Position numbers and translations under genes: made by a program
Shown: positions 1-7,220 of the stretch, piece after piece
How the letters are laid out: each line of letters starts with the position of its first letter
Numbering within the stretch: position 1 is the stretch's first letter
Notes under the pieces: generated by a model
What the model saw: the letters and a program-made list of their open reading frames with translations, nothing else
Told to the model about the DNA's origin: nothing
Database searches by the model: none
Assembly (NCBI GenBank): GCA_002409215.1
Contig: DHUO01000027.1
Span: forward strand, 844 to 15,773
From: Candidatus Dojkabacteria bacterium UBA5232
Lineage (GTDB): Bacteria > Patescibacteriota > Dojkabacteria > SC72
Reading direction: 5' to 3'
DNA: 14,930 nucleotides

Positions 1-292
1 AAAAATAGTACTTAACTTCATACCGTAAAACGATATGGCCAACCAGTACAAATGTTTGGACTTTTTAAACGTCTGACTAAATGAATTGTATGAACTCAAT
101 CACACAGAAAGTCAATTGTCAATAATGATTTTAGACTTCCTGTCACTCTTTAACTTTTAATGTGCCAACAATATATCCAGTGTGTCTTACACTAAACAAT
201 TTCTTCTCAGGGGATTCGTTAGAGAAGTTCTCTAAGAGGATTCCTGTGTCTCCATCCGTATTTTTAATACATTTCCCAAACTCGTGACAAGA

Positions 293-321
293 AGTATAGC
301 ATAGAGTTTCGACTTATGCAA
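293..321 (-). promoter_or_regulatory. Promoter candidate, TTGCAT-17-TATACT with extended -10
   Basis: Read on the minus strand, TTGCAT (321-316) is followed after exactly 17 bases by TATACT (298-293), and TG occurs one base before the -10, as in extended -10 promoters. Transcription would begin near 285-286 and run into the start-less 56-codon frame and the hairpins described for 1-425. There is no recognised product, so this rests on the motif alone. Confidence 0.4.
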
Positions 322-393
322 GCTTTCTAGCACAGATTTAATATAAAATAAAAAATCTCCCTTGAATAAGAACCTTCTTTCTGAGAGAATCAC

Positions 394-421
394 TTAACCG
401 CTAATTCTTAAAGCATATAAT
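394..421 (+). promoter_or_regulatory. Promoter candidate, TTAACC-16-TATAAT, for the DedA-like gene
   Basis: A perfect TATAAT lies at 416-421 with TTAACC (four of six matches to TTGACA) 16 bases upstream. Only four bases separate the -10 from the ATG at 426, so transcription would start at or very near the start codon. That implies a leaderless mRNA, or a real promoter slightly different from the one drawn here. No Shine-Dalgarno is visible. Confidence 0.45.
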
Positions 422-425
422 AACG

Positions 426-1019
426 ATGAGTTTTAACTGGACACAGCTTCTTCTAAAAGGTAGATACCCACTATTCATACTCTACTCTATTATGGACGGA
501 GAAACTGCCAACTTCATAGGATCGACACTTGCAGGAAACAAAATCTTCAATATTTTCATCATCTACACCTTGAATATAATAATGGAATTAACATTAGACA
601 TAACATACTATTCAATCGGAAGAAAGATTCCACTACAAAAAGCACTCGACAAGCTAATAAAGACTCAAAAAGGAAGAAACTTTGTTAAAAAGATAGATTC
701 CATATACCTCTCAAAACCATATATGGCAGCATTCATCACAAAATTCTTAGGCCCACTATCAATACCTGGACTAATATACTTTGGGAACAAGCAAATACTT
801 AAACCAAGGCAATTCGTTTTAGCTTCTTTAGCAATTGCAATACCAAAAGGAATCGTTATCTCATTTTTAGGATATATGGTAGGTAGAGGCATTGACACAT
901 TTAAAGAAATCTATGGTACAGTACAAGCAGTTGTTGTCGCGTGCGTAATCGTAGCAATTGGATACACCCTTATTAAGGTTTTCCCAAGACTCTTTGACAA
1001 AGAGATTAAGAAAGCTTAG
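426..1019 (+). CDS. DedA/VTT-like integral membrane protein (divergent)
   Basis: This 197-residue protein is almost wholly hydrophobic, with membrane or re-entrant segments around residues 12-24, 38-60, 100-120, 127-153 and 165-186. The layout resembles DedA/SNARE-associated (VTT) proteins, which act in the cytoplasmic membrane and are linked to undecaprenyl-phosphate or phospholipid flipping and membrane homeostasis. The first half has an acidic residue in a loop (E26), a GD-Y-GR-like stretch (58-66, ending YYSIGR) and the second half FLGPLSIPGLIYFG (107-120), which occupies the place of the F-GRF-P-R motif of DedA. The usual second arginine of that motif is absent, so the match is remote and substrate transport should not be assumed. 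It overlaps the convergent DUF1846 gene by 14 bases. The start follows a TATAAT by four bases and has no ribosome binding site. Confidence 0.6.
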   Translation: MSFNWTQLLLKGRYPLFILYSIMDGETANFIGSTLAGNKIFNIFIIYTLNIIMELTLDITYYSIGRKIPLQKALDKLIKTQKGRNFVKKIDSIYLSKPYMAAFITKFLGPLSIPGLIYFGNKQILKPRQFVLASLAIAIPKGIVISFLGYMVGRGIDTFKEIYGTVQAVVVACVIVAIGYTLIKVFPRLFDKEIKKA

Positions 1020-2475
1020 TTGAGTAAAAGAGTGGCTGACATGTAAGGTTTATTCTTAAACTTTTTAACATCTTCAAATCTCCATTACTAACAATATATG
1101 TAGAGTGAGCTTCACATCCATCCAATTCCTTTATACTATTCAAAGCCTTCTCTACTGAAGGATTGGTAACAGAAGAGATACTCAAGGCTATCAAAACTTC
1201 CTCCAGACTTAATGTCTTGTCTCTTTCCCTTGTTCTAGGAACAAGCTCTAGCATAGGTTTCAGTATTGTCGGTGAAAGCAAATCTATACTATCAGGAATA
1301 TCCGTTAATTCTTTAATTGTATTCAAAATCAAGCTACTTGCAGGACTAAGCAGTTCAGTTTCTTTGCCAGTTATTATCTTTCCATTTGGTAATTTAAGAG
1401 ATATTACATGCTTACCAACTTTCTCGGATTTCTCCAAAGCAGGTCGTACAACATCTAGATAGTTCTCATCTATCTTTAACTCATTCATCAACTTCTTTAT
1501 CCTCTCAGGGGTGTCATACTCCGTAATTCCAAGTTTGTAGTTACACATTTCATTAAAATACCTCCTAACAATCTCTTTCTTAGATGCTTCCTGTACCACC
1601 TTATCGTTCGTAATACACTGCCCAATCATATTCACACCCATATCTGTTGGCGATTTGTATATATCCTTACCTACAATCCTATTTAATATTGTTTTTAGTA
1701 CAGGAAAAACCTCCAAATCTCTATTATAGCTAACAGCTTTAACCCCATACTCTTCAAGATGGAAATAGTCCAACATTGTTACATCCTTAAGGTCTGCAGT
1801 AGCTGCCTCATATGCCATATTCAAAGGATGTTTTAATGGTAAATCCCATACCGGCATAGTTTCAAATTTTGCATACCCTGCATTCACCCCTTTTTTATGT
1901 TCATGGTATAGCTGAGAGAGAGATGTTGCTAATTTGCCAGATGCAGGACCAGGAGCTGTTACCAATATTATCTTCTTTGTTGTTTTAATATATGGGTTTG
2001 CTCCATACCCTTCCTCACTAACAATTGTATCTATATCTGTTGGGTATCCTTTTGTATATCTGTGAATATATGTTTTAATTTTGTATCTTTTTAATTTTGC
2101 AATGAAAGTATCTACTGTTGGTTGGTTCTTATACAGTGTTATTACCACAGAGTTGATATTAAAATCCATCTCCTGAAGATTACCAATTAAGCGAAGAACC
2201 TCCATATCGTATGTTATTCCATACTCTGCTCTAACTTTGTTTCTTTCAATATCATTTGCACTTATACAAAAGATTATCTCAATATCTTTTCTGAGTTTTT
2301 GAAACATCTTTATCTTCACATCCAACTGAAAACCAGGTAGTACTCTTGAAGCATGAGTATCATCAAACAGCTTACCCCCTACTTCAAGATAGAGTTTGTC
2401 AAAAAGTTCAGTCCTTTTACGAATATTTTCACTTTGAATTTTTACGTATTTGTCATTATCAAAGCCTAGTTCCAT
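1006..2475 (-). CDS. DUF1846 (UPF0371) family protein
   Basis: This 489-residue protein matches the DUF1846/UPF0371 family along its full usual length of about 490-500 residues. The family hallmark opening is present: GFDNDKY (4-10), then YLEVGGKLFDD and HASRVLPGF (29-49). Other signatures are ANDIERNKVR near 73-82, GITYD at 86-90, and TAPGPASGKLAT at 173-184. The GPASGK stretch resembles a phosphate-binding loop and is followed by an H/K-rich segment. The family is widespread in Firmicutes and others, crystal structures exist, and no reaction is firmly assigned as far as I know; a nucleotide-dependent enzyme is plausible. The ATG at 2475 has no Shine-Dalgarno, but TATATA lies five bases upstream (2486-2481) and an in-frame TAA stands at 2520-2518, so the start is well bounded. 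It is transcribed toward, and overlaps, the DedA-like gene. Confidence 0.9.
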   Translation of the reverse strand: MELGFDNDKYVKIQSENIRKRTELFDKLYLEVGGKLFDDTHASRVLPGFQLDVKIKMFQKLRKDIEIIFCISANDIERNKVRAEYGITYDMEVLRLIGNLQEMDFNINSVVITLYKNQPTVDTFIAKLKRYKIKTYIHRYTKGYPTDIDTIVSEEGYGANPYIKTTKKIILVTAPGPASGKLATSLSQLYHEHKKGVNAGYAKFETMPVWDLPLKHPLNMAYEAATADLKDVTMLDYFHLEEYGVKAVSYNRDLEVFPVLKTILNRIVGKDIYKSPTDMGVNMIGQCITNDKVVQEASKKEIVRRYFNEMCNYKLGITEYDTPERIKKLMNELKIDENYLDVVRPALEKSEKVGKHVISLKLPNGKIITGKETELLSPASSLILNTIKELTDIPDSIDLLSPTILKPMLELVPRTRERDKTLSLEEVLIALSISSVTNPSVEKALNSIKELDGCEAHSTYIVSNGDLKMLKSLRINLTCQPLFYSTKLS

Positions 2476-2603
2476 ACTAGTATATAATGTTATCAGAATA
2501 TTGGGTAATTGGATAGGTTAAGAAAAAAAACACCTCCGGTTCGACTATCATTTGTATATTACAAACAGATTTTGTCTTACCATCAACGGTGTCTTTATTC
2601 GCT

Positions 2604-2873
2604 CTAATTTTCAAAACATGCGTTTGCGCAATTAAGAAACTCCTCATTTGAAGTTTCAAAACTAAGAAGTTTGCAGAATTCTAAATACCTTTCTGCATAA
2701 CCGAAATGTTGGAATATTGACCATATCCTCTCTGCCATATTCCTCGGAGTATGATAGCCTGAGAGTGTGGACACAAAGCATATGATTACATATCTTTTCG
2801 TATTGGAATCCATAGCCACACCATTCAATCCCTCTGAAACAGATGCTGATGACAAACGAATTTTCCCTGACAT
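2604..2873 (-). CDS. Small protein of unknown function, four cysteines
   Basis: I do not recognise this 89-residue protein. It is soluble by composition, has an amphipathic middle (RNMAERIWSIFQHFGYAERY, about 44-63) and cysteines at 32, 67, 82 and 86, the last two in a C-terminal CANAC arrangement that could bind metal or form disulfides. Reality is supported by the start: AAGGAGG lies six bases before the ATG, and a promoter candidate lies about 55 bases further upstream. This is the only strong Shine-Dalgarno in the window; the neighbours lack one, so the gene may be a later acquisition or differently expressed. It sits between the ligase and the DUF1846 gene on the same strand. A 60-codon frame overlapping its end (2477-2659) has no initiation signal and is probably not a gene, although a frameshift joining the two cannot be excluded. 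Confidence 0.65.
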   Translation of the reverse strand: MSGKIRLSSASVSEGLNGVAMDSNTKRYVIICFVSTLSGYHTPRNMAERIWSIFQHFGYAERYLEFCKLLSFETSNEEFLNCANACFEN

Positions 2874-2879
2874 AATTGT

Positions 2880-2886
2880 CCTCCTT
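2880..2886 (-). promoter_or_regulatory. Strong Shine-Dalgarno AAGGAGG
   Basis: AAGGAGG on the minus strand, with a six-base spacer to the ATG at 2873. It fixes the start of the 89-residue gene and contrasts with the absence of such sites before the other genes in the window. Confidence 0.75.
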
Positions 2887-2927
2887 GTGTTGATTTTTGT
2901 ATAAGAGCGAATTTACGCTGAGATTAT

Positions 2928-2956
2928 ACTATAACTTGACACATAGGTCTATTCAA
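2928..2956 (-). promoter_or_regulatory. Promoter candidate, TTGAAT-17-TATAGT
   Basis: On the minus strand TTGAAT (2956-2951) and TATAGT (2933-2928) are separated by exactly 17 bases; an overlapping TATAAT (2928-2923) gives a second possible -10. The resulting leader of about 45 bases carries the Shine-Dalgarno of the 89-residue gene. The promoter starts 17 bases after the ligase stop codon, so the small gene need not be part of the ligase operon. Confidence 0.5.
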
Positions 2957-2972
2957 GGGAAACAATGTACGG

Positions 2973-4781
2973 CTACTTCCTCATCTCAAACATCTCCTCC
3001 AATTCAGTAACTCTCGTAGCATCATTTGCACTCTTATCCCTATCCCATTCAATTAATCTTGGGAATCTAAGTGACAGTCCTCCACCGATATCTTCCTCTC
3101 CTAACCTTCTTGTAATTTCATCTGCTTCAACCGTAAATACAACCTCCGGATTAACCCACACATCAGGTGTAAGGGATGCAGGACAAAGAACATTAAACCC
3201 CTGCTCTACTTCCTTCCCTTCAAATTGCTCTTTAATACTTCGCAACATTTCATCACTAAATCCCGTCCCCACCTTACATATTGCTTCAAATGTATCTGTT
3301 TTCTCGTTGTAAAGGGCTCCTAACACAGCACCTACACCAAAATCAGACCTTCTTCCAGAACCAAAATAGTATCCAACACAAACAAGGTCAACAGTATCTA
3401 CTAAAGCATTCACCATACTTTTCTTTAACTTAATCCAATCATAGTTTCTAACACCCGGGAGATACCCTCCTGTCTTCATTTTAGCGATAACACCTTCATA
3501 ACCCTTCTGAATATTCTCATTAAACACATCCATTAAAGTATCCAAATCTCCAACCTCTGTCGTATCACACCTCTCCAAACTACCACCCATCTTAACTTTC
3601 TCAAGAATCTCAACCCTCTGCTTAGTATCAATATGTATTAAGTCCTTCCCATCGTGATACAAAATATCAAAAACCATTCCTTTAACAGGAATATCTTTAG
3701 ATGCACTACCCACTCCATACTTTCTTCTCCTTTGCATAGTATCTTGGAAAGGCAAAAACTTCTCATTCTTAAAACCTAAAACTTCAGAATCAAGAATGAA
3801 AGATGAATCAGAAAGATCCCTAGCAGATTGTACAACCTCAGGAAACATCTCCGTTACATCTTCTAGATTTCGTGTAAAAAGCTTAACCTCTACATCATTA
3901 ACACTCATCTCAAAAAGGCCAACATCTTTTTTAGAGACATATTTTTTCCAAAGATATTTCCTCTGTTCAAAATCTTCTGTACTATATTTATGAATCTGAC
4001 ACCTTAAACCATCAAATTTAGGTTGGACTAATGCTGGTACACCTGTCCTATCAAAAGTTTCTTCAAATTTCCCCACCCTCTCAACCAATCTTGGCAATAC
4101 TGGTATTCCGGGTTGAATATTCACCTTTGCAAGAGTTTCTAAAGCTTCAGGAAGTTTCTTTTTTGCAATCTGGGAGTAGATATATCCAATATCAGCACAT
4201 ACACCGTATGCCCTATCAAGCTCATCTCTCATACTCTTATCCCCAGATATTATGAAAGAGAAAACATCTAGTAATGTTTTAAAACTAATTCCAAATCTTA
4301 ACTGCCCACATATTATCCTGACAAAATATTTAGCTTCAAGAGGGGAGAGCTGTTGGAGTGTTTCTAATACAATGGTGTTTTTCCTTTCAACAGAACCATT
4401 TCCTTGGATATTCACTATACCCCAAAGGGTATCATATATCTCCTTAATATCCTTACCTGAGGATGTTAGTTTTTCTTTTTCAGAAAACAATTTTACTGTA
4501 TCACCAATATCTCCCAATCTATTCCTCTCCTCTTGTATATCTATATCCAAATCTTTCATTTTTGAATATGTTGAAAGAAGTGTTAGAAGGCTTTTTTCAG
4601 AGTAGTTGAATTCACTATTTACAAAGAATGGTGCTACCCTACCCAATACCATGTATGAGAGTATTTGGCCTTCTTCTTTGGAGAGGGATTTGTAGAAGGT
4701 AGCAAGAATTTCTGTTATTTCATTCCTAGAGCTTGTTTTCTCTATCTGTTCGAATATGTTAGCTACCTCATTGAATTTCAT
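2973..4781 (-). CDS. ATP-dependent DNA ligase, archaeal/eukaryotic ligase I type
   Basis: This enzyme seals nicks in duplex DNA through a lysyl-AMP intermediate. From the ATG at 4781 it has 602 residues, the size of archaeal replicative ligases. The N-terminal DNA-binding domain (about 1-215) is complete and opens in the usual way with MKFNEVANIFEQIEKTSSR. The adenylation domain carries motif I KFDGLR (255-260, nucleophile K255), motif III around LDSEV (330-334), motif IV YEGVIAK (428-434) and motif V WIKLKK (449-454). The OB domain ends in LRFPRLIEWDRDKS (571-584), the motif VI region. An in-frame TTG at 4835 would add 18 residues, but these overlap the upstream gene; the ATG starts one base after the upstream TAA and fits the family N-terminus, so I prefer it. 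It is translated from an operon with the membrane-bound winged-helix protein. Short bacterial LigD or LigC ligases lack this N-terminal domain. Confidence 0.93.
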   Translation of the reverse strand: MKFNEVANIFEQIEKTSSRNEITEILATFYKSLSKEEGQILSYMVLGRVAPFFVNSEFNYSEKSLLTLLSTYSKMKDLDIDIQEERNRLGDIGDTVKLFSEKEKLTSSGKDIKEIYDTLWGIVNIQGNGSVERKNTIVLETLQQLSPLEAKYFVRIICGQLRFGISFKTLLDVFSFIISGDKSMRDELDRAYGVCADIGYIYSQIAKKKLPEALETLAKVNIQPGIPVLPRLVERVGKFEETFDRTGVPALVQPKFDGLRCQIHKYSTEDFEQRKYLWKKYVSKKDVGLFEMSVNDVEVKLFTRNLEDVTEMFPEVVQSARDLSDSSFILDSEVLGFKNEKFLPFQDTMQRRRKYGVGSASKDIPVKGMVFDILYHDGKDLIHIDTKQRVEILEKVKMGGSLERCDTTEVGDLDTLMDVFNENIQKGYEGVIAKMKTGGYLPGVRNYDWIKLKKSMVNALVDTVDLVCVGYYFGSGRRSDFGVGAVLGALYNEKTDTFEAICKVGTGFSDEMLRSIKEQFEGKEVEQGFNVLCPASLTPDVWVNPEVVFTVEADEITRRLGEEDIGGGLSLRFPRLIEWDRDKSANDATRVTELEEMFEMRK

Positions 4782-4782
4782 A

Positions 4783-5178
4783 TTACCCAATATATGTATA
4801 TTTAGTTGACTTTGTATTTCCTTCCTGTTTGACAACGCCTTGTGCTACCAATACATCCATATCTCTTCTTAATGTTCTTGTGGATACATTTGGTTGGAGT
4901 GTGTATATCTCTGATGGCTCTAATTGGCCTTTCTCTTTTATCTCAGCCAATATTTTGTACTGTCTTTCGTTAATGGGATATATTTTCTTTTCAATCTTTT
5001 CTACCTTTTTAACTTCATCTTTAGCTGCTTTTGGCGTTATTTCTCCATCCTCTTCTATTTGTTCGTCCTCTTTTTTCCGTTCTGTTATTAGTTTGAATAT
5101 GAGGAATGCTCCTAAGAAGAACCCTACGGTTTTTAAGATAACGGAGAGTATTGATGTGTCTTTTTCATTATCATTCAT
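4783..5178 (-). CDS. Membrane-anchored winged-helix (DeoR-like HTH) protein
   Basis: The 131 residues divide into a short N-terminus, one hydrophobic span (about 10-31, ILSVILKTVGFFLGAFLIF), a strongly charged K/E linker (32-66) that may be helical, and a winged-helix domain (68-130). The last resembles DeoR-type HTH units: NERQYKILAEIKEKG, then PSEIYTLQPNVSTRTLRRDMDVL with the recognition helix, then a wing ending in TKYTYIG. A single-span protein with a C-terminal DNA-binding domain facing the cytoplasm is predicted by the positive charges after the span (ERKK). It is the first gene of an operon with the ATP-dependent ligase, whose ATG follows its TAA by one base. Whether it regulates genes, tethers DNA to the membrane or serves ligation is unknown. 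The ATG lies five bases after a TATAAT, with no Shine-Dalgarno. Confidence 0.75.
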   Translation of the reverse strand: MNDNEKDTSILSVILKTVGFFLGAFLIFKLITERKKEDEQIEEDGEITPKAAKDEVKKVEKIEKKIYPINERQYKILAEIKEKGQLEPSEIYTLQPNVSTRTLRRDMDVLVAQGVVKQEGNTKSTKYTYIG

Positions 5179-5183
5179 ACTTC

Positions 5184-5212
5184 ATTATATATTTTGTATG
5201 GGGATTTGTGAA
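5184..5212 (-). promoter_or_regulatory. Promoter TTCACA-17-TATAAT of the HTH-ligase operon
   Basis: On the minus strand TTCACA (5212-5207) precedes a perfect TATAAT (5189-5184) by 17 bases. The ATG at 5178 is only five bases past the -10, so the expected transcription start coincides with the start codon and the mRNA should be leaderless. Confidence 0.6.
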
Positions 5213-5245
5213 ATAACTCCTTAAAAGCAATAAGCTAAAAAATGC

Positions 5246-5260
5246 CATGATATAATCATG
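5246..5260 (+). promoter_or_regulatory. Extended -10 promoter inside a CATGAT/ATCATG palindrome
   Basis: TGATATAAT (5248-5256) is an extended -10 element nine bases before the ATG of the DHH gene; no good -35 is seen, as is usual when the extended element is present. The box lies in an inverted repeat with perfect six-base arms, CATGAT (5246-5251) and ATCATG (5255-5260), separated by ATA. The arms could be an operator, but arms this short also arise by chance. Transcription from here diverges from the HTH-ligase promoter about 35 bases away. Confidence 0.5.
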
Positions 5261-5265
5261 ATACA

Positions 5266-6270
5266 ATGACCACACTCAAAGCAATCGAGATTAAGGATAC
5301 TATTCACAAATCACAAAACATATTATTACACTGCCATCCATACCCTGATCCAGATAGTATAGGTTCTGTTTTAGCAATGAAAAAACACCTGGAATCACTA
5401 GGAAAAGATGTTACTGCAATTATTGGAGACTCTGACTATCCAACTAATATGACTGAGAATTTTCCAATAGAAAGAAAGATTGCAAAGAAAAACTTTTTTG
5501 ATCTTAACTTAGAGAAATTCGACCTTTTTATAATTCTTGATAGTTCTTCACTAAATCAGGTATCACAAATAAACAAAGTACTTATCCCAAAACATCTAAA
5601 AACCATTGTTATCGATCATCACAATACAAATAACAAGTTTGGGGATATCAATCTTGTAGACGAAAGTGCTGTCTCTACAACACAGATTCTTTATGAATTA
5701 TTCAAAGAGTGGGATGTTAATATAGATGAAGAATTAGCCTTGTATCTATTTATAGGTATATATGCAGATAGTGGAGGGTTTAAATATCCAAACACATCAT
5801 CAAAAACTTTTAAAGCAGCAACAGAGCTAGTAACCATACACCCTAACTATCATAAAACTGTTTTTGATTTAGAAAACAATAAAAAAGAGATTGAAATAGA
5901 AATGATGGGTCTGGCACTTTCTAACATTAAAAAATATTTCAATAATAAAGTTGTTCTTTCAATAATCCCCTATGAAATAATTAAAGCAAAGAACATTTCA
6001 AAAGATGATGCTACTGAAGGACTAATACCTAATATATTAAGGTCTGTAAGTGGGTGGGATATTGTAGCTAGTCTTGTAGAAGTTGAAAAAGATATTACAA
6101 AAGTAAGTTTAAGAACTAGAGATGAAGAGAAGTATGATGTCAGCAAAATTGCAAAGAGTGTTGGAATTGATGGTGGTGGACATCCAGGAGCTGCAGGTAC
6201 AACTATTATGAAAAATATAAAAGATGCAGAGAAAGAACTTCTTGGATATATTACAAATTTGTTTGGGTAG
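5266..6270 (+). CDS. DHH/DHHA1 family phosphoesterase (NrnA-like)
   Basis: This 334-residue protein has the full set of manganese-binding motifs of the DHH superfamily. They are HPYPDPDS (24-31, with H24, D28, D30), the aspartate in ILDSSS (D92), the name-giving DHH in VIDHHN (117-119), and ADSGG (D168). The C-terminal DHHA1 domain carries GGGHPGAAG (303-311), which binds the substrate backbone. The size and spacing fit the NrnA group, cytoplasmic enzymes that degrade short oligonucleotides and can also hydrolyse pAp or, in some members, cyclic dinucleotides; the sequence alone does not decide which. RecJ is larger and carries additional domains. There is no membrane span or sensory domain, so GdpP is excluded. 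It is transcribed alone, divergently from the HTH-ligase operon, and ends 19 bases from the convergent nucleotidyltransferase gene. No Shine-Dalgarno precedes it. Confidence 0.88.
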   Translation: MTTLKAIEIKDTIHKSQNILLHCHPYPDPDSIGSVLAMKKHLESLGKDVTAIIGDSDYPTNMTENFPIERKIAKKNFFDLNLEKFDLFIILDSSSLNQVSQINKVLIPKHLKTIVIDHHNTNNKFGDINLVDESAVSTTQILYELFKEWDVNIDEELALYLFIGIYADSGGFKYPNTSSKTFKAATELVTIHPNYHKTVFDLENNKKEIEIEMMGLALSNIKKYFNNKVVLSIIPYEIIKAKNISKDDATEGLIPNILRSVSGWDIVASLVEVEKDITKVSLRTRDEEKYDVSKIAKSVGIDGGGHPGAAGTTIMKNIKDAEKELLGYITNLFG

Positions 6271-6289
6271 AACTACTCCTATACATGTT

Positions 6290-7195
6290 TTAATTCCAAA
6301 GTTCTTTGGGATATTCCCCTCTTGATATCTTTTGCTCTATGGCTTCTACCACACCTTCTTTATCCTCTTTATATGTAATACCATACCATTTAGCAGTTGT
6401 TGGAAGAACATTTACACTCCACTCCTTTTCAACAATACCTTCATATATTGATTGAGGTATTAGATACTCACACTCTTGAATATTGTCCTTGTTCTTCTCC
6501 AAAAACTCAGGAAATTTTAACTCTAGATATTTAAACAGTTTAAGAGTAAAGCCAAACATATTCATTGATACTAATTGATTTCTAGATACTTCAAAGGATT
6601 CATCTCCTGACAGAGGAGTTGCAACAATTTTACCATTAACTATCTCACATTTACTTTCCACTATTTTTAGCAAAGAACCATTCTCTATATCACAGACACC
6701 TCTTTTAACAGCTCCACTCTTGGCAAGTGTATTTGCACATTCATATCCAACAAGACCAAATTCTCCATCTCTCGCTCCTCTTAGATGGTTTGCTAGAACA
6801 ACAAAAGATTCTTTACCATAGAAATCATCAGAGTTAATTACACCAAAATTACCATCTACTACATTCCTTGCACTTAATATTGCATGTGATGTACCCCACG
6901 GTCTGACTCTATCTTTAGGAAGAGTATATCCCTCAGGAAGATCATCCATCTCTTGAAATACATACTCAACTTTAATATGTGATTCTATTCTCTTACCTAC
7001 AGTATCTTTGAATATTTCATAGTTTTCTTTCTTTATTATGAAAACTATTTTAGTAAAACCTGATTGTATAGCATCATAAATAGAATAATCTATAATAAAC
7101 TCTCCACCTGGACCTACTGGTTCTATCTGTTTTAGACCACCAAATCTGCTACCCATACCAGCTGCCATTATGACTAGTGTTAAATCTTTTTCCAT
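6290..7195 (-). CDS. NTP-transferase family protein (sugar nucleotidyltransferase-like)
   Basis: This 301-residue protein has the Rossmann-like nucleotidyltransferase fold. VIMAAGMGSRFGGLKQ (8-23) is the glycine-rich NTP-binding loop with the conserved arginine and lysine. PWGTSHAIL (99-107) contacts the base, and INSDDFYG (120-127) supplies the metal-binding aspartate. The LPEGY..P..R.RPWGTSHA pattern (86-105) is typical of a group of stand-alone NTP_transferase proteins of about 300 residues found in several bacterial phyla. The family transfers nucleotidyl groups from an NTP to a sugar phosphate or another alcohol; the acceptor here cannot be read from sequence. There is no hexapeptide-repeat C-terminal domain, so GlmU-type bifunctionality is excluded. 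It begins 25 bases after the polA stop on the same strand without a ribosome binding site or promoter of its own, so it is probably co-transcribed with polA. Confidence 0.8.
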   Translation of the reverse strand: MEKDLTLVIMAAGMGSRFGGLKQIEPVGPGGEFIIDYSIYDAIQSGFTKIVFIIKKENYEIFKDTVGKRIESHIKVEYVFQEMDDLPEGYTLPKDRVRPWGTSHAILSARNVVDGNFGVINSDDFYGKESFVVLANHLRGARDGEFGLVGYECANTLAKSGAVKRGVCDIENGSLLKIVESKCEIVNGKIVATPLSGDESFEVSRNQLVSMNMFGFTLKLFKYLELKFPEFLEKNKDNIQECEYLIPQSIYEGIVEKEWSVNVLPTTAKWYGITYKEDKEGVVEAIEQKISRGEYPKELWN

Positions 7196-7220
7196 ATGTT
7201 AAAAGTGTTTAAATTAAATC

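Larger units (their letters stand above)
1..425. other. Intergenic region, no standard gene; minus-strand transcript candidate
   Basis: No frame has a start codon followed by a convincing protein. On the minus strand there is an open frame of 56 codons from 313 to the TGA at 143-145 with protein-like composition (it ends in RHTGYIVGTLKVKE), but it has no ATG, GTG or TTG near its beginning; a TAA sits directly before it and the only plausible late start would be ATT at 266-268. The same strand has a promoter candidate at 293-321 and several hairpins: TTAGAG/CTCTAA around 219-235, and a 10-bp stem between about 101 and 142 whose one imperfect pair is a G-U only if the minus strand is transcribed. 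It may be a short non-coding RNA, a gene remnant or a small protein with a rare start. A minus-strand ATG at 19-21 could begin a gene that leaves the window, but seven codons cannot show this. Confidence 0.4.

Noticed and set aside
1..21. Minus-strand gene starting at 21 and leaving the window
   Set aside because: Only seven codons are visible, which is too little to support a feature.
2477..2659. 60-codon minus-strand frame between the 89-residue gene and the DUF1846 gene
   Set aside because: It overlaps the end of the better supported gene, has no initiation signal, and its translation contains homopolymer-derived FFF and low-complexity tail.
2597..2912. Inverted ATTCGCTCT/AGAGCGAAT flanking the 89-residue gene, considered as ends of a mobile unit
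   Set aside because: Nine-base inverted matches at such distance are expected many times by chance in 15 kb, and flanking similarity does not extend.
2973..4835. NHEJ-type LigD/LigC ligase
   Set aside because: The complete N-terminal DNA-binding domain and about 600-residue length match ligase I-type enzymes; there is no polymerase or nuclease domain and no Ku gene nearby.
5266..6270. RecJ or GdpP assignment for the DHH protein
   Set aside because: It lacks the extra domains and length of RecJ and the membrane, PAS and GGDEF domains of GdpP.
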